A stretch of DNA of 13,142 nucleotides, from assembly GCA_002291845.1 (NCBI GenBank), contig DBAU01000093.1, forward strand, positions 1 through 13,142, in the 5' to 3' direction. Under the pieces are notes generated by a model. That model did no database searches, was not told the origin of the DNA, and was given only the letters and a program-made list of their open reading frames with translations. The translations under genes and the position numbers were made by a program. This DNA comes from Alphaproteobacteria bacterium UBA1002. GTDB taxonomy: Bacteria; Pseudomonadota; Alphaproteobacteria; Rickettsiales; UBA998. Positions 6,881 through 12,359 of the stretch are shown here, in pieces; the first letter of the stretch is position 1; every line of letters starts with the position of its first letter.

Positions 6881-7840
6881 TTACGCGAACGCCTCTTCCC
6901 ATGTCCCCGTGGTGGCGGCTTTGGTGTATTCCGTCACGCGGTTCTCGAAGAAGTTGGTGTGCTCGACGCCGTTCAAGATGTCGTCCATCCACGGCAGCGG
7001 ATTCTTCGAGATGTTATACAGCGGCTGCATGCCGAGCTGCGCGAGGCGACGGTCACCGATGTAGCGGATGTAAGACTTCACCTCTTGCGGGGTCAGGCCC
7101 TCAATGCCGCCGACGCCAAACGCCAGGTCGATAAACGCATCCTCGAGCGAGACGATCTTATGGCAGATTTTGTAAAGCTCGCGGTTCAGCTCCTCGTCGG
7201 CCACTTCCGGGTTTTCGTGCAGGAAGGTGCGGAACAGGCGGATGATCGACTGGGTGTGCAGGGTCTCATCGCGCGCTGACCAGGCGACGATCTGCCCCAT
7301 GCCCTTCATTTTGCCGAAACGCTGGAAGTTGAGCAGGATCGCAAACGACGCAAACAGCTGCAGCCCCTCGGTGAACGCGCCAAACGCCGCCAGCGTGACC
7401 GCCACCGAACGTTTATCGTTCACATTGAAGCTGTGCATGTAATCGTATTTATCCTTCATCTCCTTGTAGGTGAGGAAGGCGGCGTATTCGGTCTCCGGGA
7501 TGCCGAGCGTATCCAGCAGGTGCGAATAGGCGGCGATGTGGATGGTCTCCATGTTGGAAAACGCCGAGAGCATCATCTGCACTTCCGTCGGCTGGAACAC
7601 CTTGGAGTAATGCTTCATGTAGCAGTTATTCACCTCAATGTCCGACTGGGTGAAGAAGCGGAAAATCTGCGTCAGCAGGTGCTTCTCATCGGCAGTGAGC
7701 GTGGCTTTCCAATCTTTCACATCGTCCGCCAGCGGCACCTCTTCCGGCAGCCAGTGAATGCGCTGCTGCATCAGCCACGCCTCATAGGCCCACGGATACT
7801 GAAACGGTTTGTAGATCGGTTTGGCATCGAGAAGTGACAT
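6881..7840 (-). CDS. nrdB: Ribonucleoside-diphosphate reductase class I, beta subunit
   Basis: This 319-residue ferritin-like radical subunit provides the tyrosyl radical for NrdA, which reduces ribonucleotides to deoxyribonucleotides. The metal ligands are in place with the expected spacing: Asp67 (FFTQSD), Glu98 and His101 (METIH), Glu158 (AFTEG), Glu192 and His195 (RDETLH). Tyr105 (HIAAY) is at the radical position, so a tyrosyl-radical subclass is expected. The ATG at 7838-7840 has AAAGG 9 bases upstream. It is the last gene of nrdA - DUF805 - nrdB, starting 26 bp after the DUF805 stop. A 10-bp direct repeat (AGAGATTTAG on the plus strand) lies around that junction. The N-terminus carries no ATP-cone. 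Confidence 0.96.
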   Translation of the reverse strand: MSLLDAKPIYKPFQYPWAYEAWLMQQRIHWLPEEVPLADDVKDWKATLTADEKHLLTQIFRFFTQSDIEVNNCYMKHYSKVFQPTEVQMMLSAFSNMETIHIAAYSHLLDTLGIPETEYAAFLTYKEMKDKYDYMHSFNVNDKRSVAVTLAAFGAFTEGLQLFASFAILLNFQRFGKMKGMGQIVAWSARDETLHTQSIIRLFRTFLHENPEVADEELNRELYKICHKIVSLEDAFIDLAFGVGGIEGLTPQEVKSYIRYIGDRRLAQLGMQPLYNISKNPLPWMDDILNGVEHTNFFENRVTEYTKAATTGTWEEAFA

Positions 7841-7852
7841 GGTGAAACCTTT

Positions 7853-7880
7853 AGAGATTTAGTTGATTAAAGAGATTTAG
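7853..7880. repeat. Short direct repeat at the DUF805 gene-nrdB junction
   Basis: AGAGATTTAG occurs at 7853-7862 and 7871-7880, 18 bp apart, one copy in the last codons of the DUF805 gene and the other just before the nrdB ribosome binding site. It looks like a small local duplication; whether it marks an insertion edge is unknown. Confidence 0.5.
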
Positions 7881-8289
7881 ATAGAGAAGGACCGAACTCA
7901 TTATCGCTAGGAGTACCCGGGAAAAAACCCAGCCATATCATCATCACAGCGTTTCCGATGTAAGGAACTAGGTTAATGGCAACAAAAGCCCCTGATTTAT
8001 TTAAATCGTGCAGCCTCTTAATTTGTATAGCAAGCGCTATCCAAATATTTAGAATCAGCCAGGTTAAGAGAATGGCGCGCGCCAACCATGGATTAATTTG
8101 TTCTATTACTTGATTGATGCCGCCTGCTGAGTCTATCCACATCCTGAGAATAAATTCCACCCCCAGCCAAAGAACTGAAAGTATTACGAAAATCAGCCAA
8201 TAGGCTCTTCGATCAGTGCGTCCTTGAAATGAGAACAAAAGTTTTTTCCATTCTTCAAGCGAAGTTGGAGCAAAATCTAGACTCTTCAT
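7867..8289 (-). CDS. DUF805 inner-membrane protein encoded between nrdA and nrdB
   Basis: This 140-residue protein has the DUF805 signatures: GRTDRRAYW near the N-terminus, IKRLHDLNKSG in the middle and PGTPSDNEFGP near the end. It has about four hydrophobic segments (WLIFVILSVLWLGVEFILRM; AILLTWLILNIWIALAIQ; AFVAINLVPYIG; MMIWLGFF). DUF805 proteins are small inner-membrane proteins without a settled function. The ATG at 8287-8289 has GGGAG 9 bases upstream and is preferred over an in-frame GTG at 8311-8313. It starts 30 bp after the nrdA stop and ends 26 bp before nrdB, so it sits inside the nrd operon. Its sequence is visibly richer in A/T than nrdA and nrdB, which suggests later insertion. 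A link to ribonucleotide reduction is possible but unsupported. Confidence 0.85.
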   Translation of the reverse strand: MKSLDFAPTSLEEWKKLLFSFQGRTDRRAYWLIFVILSVLWLGVEFILRMWIDSAGGINQVIEQINPWLARAILLTWLILNIWIALAIQIKRLHDLNKSGAFVAINLVPYIGNAVMMIWLGFFPGTPSDNEFGPSLSKSL

Positions 8290-8319
8290 AGGCTGCGTCT
8301 CCCAACCATCCACCGACCA

Positions 8320-10167
8320 CTACTGACAGGCCAAGCACTCATCATACTTGTTGTCTGACGTCTCTGCGGCAGCGGGTTGGCGGTCCTTTTTGAGGAGCGA
8401 CATTTCCAGTTGCAGGGCCGGGGTGGCTTCGGCGTTGGCGTGGCCTTTCTCGGCGCGCTGCAGCGAGGTGGAGCGGCAGTAATAGAGGCTCTTCAGGCCC
8501 TTTTTCCACGCGGTGAAATGCAACAGGTGCAAGTCACGCTTGTGGATGTTGGCCGGGATGAAAAGGTTGACTGACTGCGCCTGGCAGATGAACGGCGTGC
8601 GATCAGCGGAATGCTCCACCACCCAGCGCTGATCGATCTCCTGCGCGGTGCGGAACACTTCCTTCTCGTCCTCGCTGAGGAATTCGAGATGCTCCACCGA
8701 GCCTTCATTGCGGGCAATAGAGCCCCACACATCCTCATTGTCATAGCCATGCTCAGCGAGCAGCTTCTTGAGGTGCTTGTTACGCACCACGAAGGAGCCG
8801 GAGAGCGTTTTCTGGGTGAACACATTCGCCGCATAGGGCTCGATGCCGGGCGAGGAGTTCCCTGCGATGATGGAAATGGAGGCGGTCGGTGCGATCGCCA
8901 TTTTGTTGGAGAAACGCTCCATCAAGCCCACTTCCGCCGCATCCGGGCACGGCCCGCGCTCCTGCGCCAGCTTACGGGAGGCGGCATCCACATGCTCCTT
9001 GATCTCGCGGAAAATGCGGATGTTCCACACCTTCGCCATCACGGACTCAAACGGGATCATCTTTGATTGCAGATAGCTGTGGAAGCCCATCACGCCCAGA
9101 CCAACAGAGCGCTCACGCATTGCCGAATAGGTGGCGCGGCGCATCGATTCCGGTGCGGTTTCGATGAAATTCTGCAGCACGTTATCGAGGAAGCGCATGA
9201 CATCCTCAACAAAGGTCTCATTGTCCTTCCACTGGTCATAGGTCTCGAGGTTGAGCGAGGAGAGGCAGCATACCGCCGTGCGCTCTTCGCCGAGGTGATC
9301 CTTACCGGTGGGCAGGGTGATTTCGCTGCACAGGTTAGAGGTTTTGACGGTGAGGCCGAGCTGGCGGTGATGTTCCGGAATGCCTTTGTTCACGTTGTCA
9401 ATGAACAGCATATACGGCTCGCCCGTTTCAATGCGGGCGGTGAGCAGCTTGATCCACAGCTCGCGGGCTTTCACCATATGCACCACGCTGTTGTCCTTCG
9501 GGCTGCGCAGAGCGAATTCCTCATCCGCCTCCACGGCCTGCATGAACTCATCCGTGATGGCGACGCCGTGGTGGATGTTCAGCGTTTTGCGGTTGGGGTC
9601 CCCACCAGTCGGGCGGCGAATTTCGATAAACTCTTCAATTTCCGGGTGATAGATCGGCATATAGACCGCCGAGGAACCACGGCGCAGCGAGCCTTGCGAA
9701 ATTGCCAGCGTGAGCGAGTCCTGCACACGCATGAAGGGAATCACACCCGAGGTTTTACCGTTGCCGCGCACCTTCTCACCGATGGAGCGCAGGTTGCCCC
9801 AGTAGCTGCCGATGCCGCCGCCGCGCGCGGCCAGCCAGACATTCTCGTTCCACAGATTGACGATGCCTTCGAGGGAGTCCTGCGTTTCATTCAGGAAGCA
9901 GGAAATCGGCATCCCACGATCTGTGCCACCATTGGAGAGCACCGGGGTCGCCGGCATAAACCATAGCTGGCTGATATAGTCGTAGAGGCGCTGGGCATGA
10001 GACTCGTCATCCGCATAGGCAGATGCCACGCGGGCAAACATGTCCTGAAAGGTTTCACCATCAAGCAAATAACGGTCACGCAGGGTTGCCTTACCGAAAT
10101 CGGTGAGGAGGCTGTCCCGGTTAGCGTCGGTGCGGATGGTAAAACGTGTGGCGCGCATAGTCTTCAT
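8320..10167 (-). CDS. nrdA: Ribonucleoside-diphosphate reductase class I, alpha (catalytic) subunit, without ATP-cone
   Basis: This 615-residue catalytic subunit has the essential residues in place (numbering from the 10167 start): Cys90 in MPISCFL, Asn278-Leu-Cys280-Ser-Glu282 in SNLCSEI, Cys300 in AVCCLSSLNL, the tyrosine pair in SLYYCRST, and a C-terminal redox pair in ECLACQ. The RNR barrel begins within about 30 residues of the start, so the N-terminal ATP-cone of the E. coli-type enzyme is missing and total length is well below 760. Starts at 10167 (MKTMRATRF) and 10158 (MRATRF) are both possible; AGGGG lies 10 bases before the second. An in-frame TTG at 10212 is rejected. A leader of about 270 nt separates it from a promoter region with NrdR-like boxes. 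It is co-oriented with the DUF805 gene and nrdB. Confidence 0.96.
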   Translation of the reverse strand: MKTMRATRFTIRTDANRDSLLTDFGKATLRDRYLLDGETFQDMFARVASAYADDESHAQRLYDYISQLWFMPATPVLSNGGTDRGMPISCFLNETQDSLEGIVNLWNENVWLAARGGGIGSYWGNLRSIGEKVRGNGKTSGVIPFMRVQDSLTLAISQGSLRRGSSAVYMPIYHPEIEEFIEIRRPTGGDPNRKTLNIHHGVAITDEFMQAVEADEEFALRSPKDNSVVHMVKARELWIKLLTARIETGEPYMLFIDNVNKGIPEHHRQLGLTVKTSNLCSEITLPTGKDHLGEERTAVCCLSSLNLETYDQWKDNETFVEDVMRFLDNVLQNFIETAPESMRRATYSAMRERSVGLGVMGFHSYLQSKMIPFESVMAKVWNIRIFREIKEHVDAASRKLAQERGPCPDAAEVGLMERFSNKMAIAPTASISIIAGNSSPGIEPYAANVFTQKTLSGSFVVRNKHLKKLLAEHGYDNEDVWGSIARNEGSVEHLEFLSEDEKEVFRTAQEIDQRWVVEHSADRTPFICQAQSVNLFIPANIHKRDLHLLHFTAWKKGLKSLYYCRSTSLQRAEKGHANAEATPALQLEMSLLKKDRQPAAAETSDNKYDECLACQ

Positions 10168-10181
10168 ACCCCTGAATATCC

Positions 10182-10427
10182 TTAGTTTATCACGCACTTG
10201 GCACAGAACCAAGTGTTTGTTTTTTCAAAGCTAAACCTGTCTTTCTTCGTGTGTCTCTCAGCCTGTCTGCTAGATGGCATATCGCTGCGGGAAGTTTCCA
10301 CCGTAACCAAATCGGATGCGGTCGAACACATCTTTTTTATTAATTCAGCACCGCTCTTTTTGATCTGCATATATAATCTTTTTCTTATCAATCGGTTGAT
10401 CAAAAACTTGTCTAAAAAACACAACAT
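10182..10427 (-). CDS. Doubtful 81-codon leader ORF upstream of nrdA
   Basis: An ATG-to-TAA frame of 81 codons fills the nrdA leader and stops 14 bp before the nrdA ATG. The peptide is basic and serine/threonine-rich and ends in a C-x2-C motif (WFCAKCVIN). I recognise no family. There is no clear Shine-Dalgarno before 10427; internal ATGs exist (for example MQIKKSG and MCSTAS). The 5' part of the region is AT-rich and the opposite strand is also open for 77 codons, so this may be chance. It is listed because a short ORF ending just ahead of nrdA could couple translation. Confidence 0.2.
   Translation of the reverse strand: MLCFLDKFLINRLIRKRLYMQIKKSGAELIKKMCSTASDLVTVETSRSDMPSSRQAERHTKKDRFSFEKTNTWFCAKCVIN
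10195..10226 (+). terminator. Terminator-like hairpin on the plus strand in the nrdA leader
   Basis: A 7-bp perfect stem, CACTTGG (10195-10201) with CCAAGTG (10209-10215), has a 7-nt loop and is followed on the plus strand by TTTGTTTTTTC. In that orientation it looks like an intrinsic terminator for antisense transcription coming out of nrdA. On the nrdA strand it would be a leader hairpin about 30 nt before the start codon. No plus-strand gene precedes it. Confidence 0.4.
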
Positions 10428-10434
10428 CTAGTGC
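10419..10434. promoter_or_regulatory. NrdR-like box 1 upstream of nrdA
   Basis: ACACAACATCTAGTGC matches 13 of 16 positions of the published NrdR palindrome acaCwAtATaTwGtgt, including the conserved C, A, AT, T and G core. It lies just downstream of the inferred nrdA transcription start, which suits a repressor site. Its centre is 30 bp from box 2, about three helical turns, the usual NrdR arrangement. Confidence 0.65.
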
Positions 10435-10446
10435 CCATAAAATGGA

Positions 10447-10475
10447 GCTAACTAGATATGGTGGAATGCTGTCAA
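10447..10475 (-). promoter_or_regulatory. Candidate nrdA promoter
   Basis: A perfect TTGACA -35 hexamer is present on the minus strand at 10470-10475. With 17-bp spacing the -10 would be GTTAGC (10447-10452), a poor match, so the -10 is uncertain. The placement relative to the two NrdR-like boxes is what makes it credible. It predicts a leader of about 270 nt before nrdA. Confidence 0.4.
10449..10464. promoter_or_regulatory. NrdR-like box 2 in the nrdA promoter
   Basis: TAACTAGATATGGTGG matches 11 of 16 NrdR consensus positions with the conserved core intact. It falls between the candidate -35 (10470-10475) and the expected -10 region, so binding would block RNA polymerase. The inner 14 bases are repeated in perfect inverted form at 10552-10565. 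Confidence 0.6.
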
Positions 10476-10565
10476 CGGGTTTTAGAGAGGTTCTCACATT
10501 TCATCCGCAAATGTGTAGCCCATGTGGATATTGTGCTACATCTCTCCCTGCCCACCATATCTAGT
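10451..10565. repeat. 115-bp element bounded by a perfect 14-bp inverted repeat
   Basis: ACTAGATATGGTGG (10451-10464) is the exact reverse complement of 10552-10565. Inside, GGG and AGAGA (10477-10479, 10484-10488) can pair with TCTCTCCC (10541-10548), leaving a TTTT bulge. CACATTT/AAATGTG (10495-10501, 10509-10515) makes a 7-bp hairpin, and TAGC/GCTA (10516-10519, 10535-10538) a smaller one. Either strand could thus fold into a three-way-junction-like shape. Alternatively the arms are simply two palindromic NrdR operators. No target-site duplication was seen. Confidence 0.6.
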
Positions 10566-10567
10566 GG
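10552..10567. promoter_or_regulatory. NrdR-like box 3, facing the divergent membrane-protein gene
   Basis: CCACCATATCTAGTGG matches 12 of 16 NrdR consensus positions, with the core C, A, AT, T and G present. It is the inverted copy of box 2, centred 103 bp away, and lies 111 bp upstream of the plus-strand ATG at 10678. It may serve that gene or help loop the nrdA operator. The rest of the stretch to 10677 shows only a weak -10-like TATATT near 10606 and GGAAGG at 10661-10666. Confidence 0.45.
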
Positions 10568-10677
10568 TCTTGGCGTCATGAAAATGTCACGCTTCCTTGC
10601 TAATCTATATTTGGTTTAATCTGTTCAAATGGTTATGCCATACGCGTCCCTCTCTTGCCCGGAAGGCTGATGACTGC

Positions 10678-11523
10678 ATGAGCTACTATCGCCCGCCCCA
10701 AGCATCGCCCTGGCTCGTCTGGGCTGGCCGTACGGTCGCACTAGGGGGCATTGCGCTTGGCATCGCATCCTATGCCTCGGGCGTCGGACTCCCGGGTATT
10801 AGTGAAGGCCTTCAGGCCATCGGTAATGCAGCCGGGGTGGGAGAAGCAGCACTGGTGGCGTCCGAAGCGTTCACGCCGCTGCTGCTTGGCACCTTTGGAT
10901 CGCTGGCGGTGTGGCGCAGCACCGAGAAAGCCGATCAGGTGCGCCGGGATAATGCGGCCTACCGCCGTGGCCTGAACGACGCGCTGAATCAAGGGCTTTC
11001 TGATATTCCTTTACCGGCCCGTCTGCTTAGTCGCCAGGGACAGGTCAGCTGGCTCACCAGCAGTGCGGCCATGACAGTGGGCGCGCTGCTCTGCATCGCC
11101 GGCGCATTCAGTATTTCTGGCGGCTTGCTTGGGTTGTTATCCAGCTATGGCCCCGGAGCGCTGGTTATGGCCGGAGGACTAGGCCTCACCGCCATGGGAT
11201 ACACCGCATGGCGGGTTGGATCAATTGCCGCAGAAGCCCGGGAGTTTGCGCATTCCACGGAAGCCTCGGCAGAGCGGGGACGTGTTCTGGAAGCAGAAGC
11301 CGCAAAAAGTGCTCAACAAGAAAAAGAGCTTAGCGGCCTTGCTCCCGCCGCCGCGCTACCGCGCGCCGTCACGCCTCCCACGCCGTTGACCGATCAGTTC
11401 CGTCAGGACCAGGCAATGCAGGCCATTCTTGCCGCTCAGACACCTCAAAGCCCCCCCCGCGGATTTTTAGCGCGGCTGATGGGCGAGCGCCAGCAGGTCG
11501 AAACGGAAGCACTCCAGCGCTGA
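10678..11523 (+). CDS. Unrecognised membrane protein with glycine/alanine-rich helices
   Basis: This 281-residue protein belongs to no family I recognise. Hydrophobic glycine/alanine-rich stretches lie at about residues 15-40 (LVWAGRTVALGGIALGIASY), 60-83 (VASEAFTPLLLGTFGSLAVW) and 125-182 (SSAAMTVGALLCIAGAFSIS onward to GLGLTAMGYTAW), suggesting two to four membrane passes. A charged, alanine- and glutamate-rich segment follows (SIAAEAREFAHSTEASAERG), likely helical, then a proline-rich linker and a short basic tail (RGFLARLMGER). The ATG at 10678 is chosen because GGAAGG lies 11 bases upstream; the 27 codons before it, from a TTG, look non-coding. It is divergent from nrdA and shares its upstream region, including a third NrdR-like box. 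A C8 run at 11451-11458 lies in the linker codons. It ends 3 bp from the convergent acylphosphatase gene. Confidence 0.75.
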   Translation: MSYYRPPQASPWLVWAGRTVALGGIALGIASYASGVGLPGISEGLQAIGNAAGVGEAALVASEAFTPLLLGTFGSLAVWRSTEKADQVRRDNAAYRRGLNDALNQGLSDIPLPARLLSRQGQVSWLTSSAAMTVGALLCIAGAFSISGGLLGLLSSYGPGALVMAGGLGLTAMGYTAWRVGSIAAEAREFAHSTEASAERGRVLEAEAAKSAQQEKELSGLAPAAALPRAVTPPTPLTDQFRQDQAMQAILAAQTPQSPPRGFLARLMGERQQVETEALQR

Positions 11524-11526
11524 CGC

Positions 11527-11805
11527 CTAAAAGGTCGGCAGCACCTGAAAACCGCGAGCCACCAGGCCCTCATACGGCGTTGCCTCCACCCGCTTCACGG
11601 AGGCCATGCGCGGCCCGACGTGGCAGGCAAACAGAAAATCACGCACCACGTCCTCTGCTCCGCTTACCACGGCCTCCACCCTGCCATCCGTACGATTGCG
11701 CACCCAGCCATCCAGGCGGCGCTTTTCCGCCTGCGCCGCCACCCAGGCGCGATAGCCCACACCCTGCACACGGCCGGAGATGATAAGATGACGTACGATG
11801 TTCAC
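11527..11805 (-). CDS. acyP: Acylphosphatase
   Basis: This 92-residue protein is the usual size for this family. The phosphate-binding loop GRVQGVGYR includes the catalytic Arg19, and the catalytic Asn37 lies in GWVRNRTDGRVEAV. It hydrolyses acyl phosphates such as carbamoyl phosphate or 1,3-bisphosphoglycerate in the cytosol; the physiological substrate is unclear for most bacteria. The start is a GTG at 11803-11805 with GGAG about 10 bases upstream. The gene is convergent with the membrane-protein gene (3 bp between stops) and divergent from the 131-residue protein gene, with 97 bp between starts. It appears to be a single-gene transcript. Confidence 0.93.
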   Translation of the reverse strand: MNIVRHLIISGRVQGVGYRAWVAAQAEKRRLDGWVRNRTDGRVEAVVSGAEDVVRDFLFACHVGPRMASVKRVEATPYEGLVARGFQVLPTF

Positions 11806-11891
11806 CCTGTGCTTTCTCCAAAGAAAATAGTCATAAAATCTTCACATACAGTTGCTTGTTACCATGCTAGGTCATTGGCATCGCTATTTAC

Positions 11892-11898
11892 AAGGAGG
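11892..11898 (+). promoter_or_regulatory. Consensus ribosome binding site
   Basis: AAGGAGG lies 4 bases before the ATG at 11903, a near-perfect anti-Shine-Dalgarno match and the strongest in the window. It fixes the start and implies high translation. Confidence 0.85.
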
Positions 11899-11902
11899 AT
11901 AT

Positions 11903-12298
11903 ATGTCTTTTGTTGCAGCTCTTACCAACCGCAGGCTTGATACCAAGATGATCCACTATCTTGAAGATGCCGTACGTAGCTCTACGCAGGGAGGCTCGTT
12001 CTTTCCGTCGCTGAAGGCCGAACTGCTCAAGAACGGCGCGGTGGATATGGAAGCGGTCCGCGAGACAGACGCTTACAAGGCCCTTGCCTCGGCGATGACC
12101 AGTATCACGAAGGTGGAGCAGATCGATGACGCGTTCACCGCGAAGCTGGCCGATTTTGTGAATGCCGTCGCCGCAAACGCCGCACCGAACCATCTGGGCA
12201 CCTATGCTGTGGGCTCGCTCACAGTTCAAACGCTGGCCAACGGCATGAAAAGCGTGGTGGCCAACCACCGCCACATAGGTAGCGGGATTGCTGCCTGA
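11903..12298 (+). CDS. Unrecognised 131-residue soluble protein
   Basis: I do not recognise the family. The protein is soluble, with no signal peptide or membrane segment. It starts MSFVAALTNRRLDTKMIHYLEDAV, rich in predicted helix. A middle part follows (SFFPSLKAELLKNGAVDMEA, KALASAMTSITKVEQIDDAF) and then an alanine-rich end (FVNAVAANAAPNHLGTYAVG). Cysteine is absent. It has an excellent ribosome binding site and its own strong terminator, so it is a compact, probably well-expressed single-gene unit. The 97-bp gap to acyP must hold both promoters, but none is clear; TTCACA at 11841 is only a possible -35. The segment NGAVDMEAVRETDAYKALAS superficially suggests a helical adaptor or a phasin-like protein, but that is not evidence of function. 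Confidence 0.8.
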   Translation: MSFVAALTNRRLDTKMIHYLEDAVRSSTQGGSFFPSLKAELLKNGAVDMEAVRETDAYKALASAMTSITKVEQIDDAFTAKLADFVNAVAANAAPNHLGTYAVGSLTVQTLANGMKSVVANHRHIGSGIAA

Positions 12299-12316
12299 AT
12301 TCGCGTAGTCATCTAC

Positions 12317-12347
12317 AAAAAAGGACCCCAAGCGGGTCCTTTTTTTT
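12317..12347. terminator. Strong bidirectional intrinsic terminator
   Basis: AGGACCC (12322-12328) pairs with GGGTCCT (12334-12340) around the loop CAAGC. A-rich bases come before and seven T follow (to 12347). The A/T flanks can extend the stem and give a U-tract on both strands. It ends the 131-residue protein gene on the plus strand, 18 bp after its stop, and the carboxylase gene on the minus strand, 12 bp after its stop. Confidence 0.92.
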
Positions 12348-12359
12348 GCGTCTGGTTGA

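Noticed and set aside
9067..9966. Plus-strand open frame of 299 codons opposite nrdA
   Set aside because: It is antisense to invariant NrdA active-site segments, with shadow-type composition and no ribosome binding site.
10168..10212. N-terminal extension of nrdA from a TTG, possibly holding an ATP-cone
   Set aside because: Only 15 codons are added, with no ATP-cone motif and no ribosome binding site.
10198..10431. Plus-strand 77-codon hydrophobic ORF in the nrdA leader
   Set aside because: It starts at TTG inside a hairpin, has no ribosome binding site, and follows directly from the AT-rich composition.
10451..10565. Small MITE-like insertion with 14-bp terminal repeats
   Set aside because: The flanks show no target-site duplication and the arms are better explained as NrdR-type palindromes; only a genome copy search could revive it.
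10168..10677. Cobalamin riboswitch ahead of the ribonucleotide reductase genes
   Set aside because: No B12-box-like core (GCCACTG) was found, and the downstream enzyme is a class I type with an NrdB subunit, not a B12-dependent one.
10667..10683. CTGATGA resembling a hammerhead ribozyme core
   Set aside because: The matching GAAA core strand and the three helices are absent nearby, so a 7-base match is chance.
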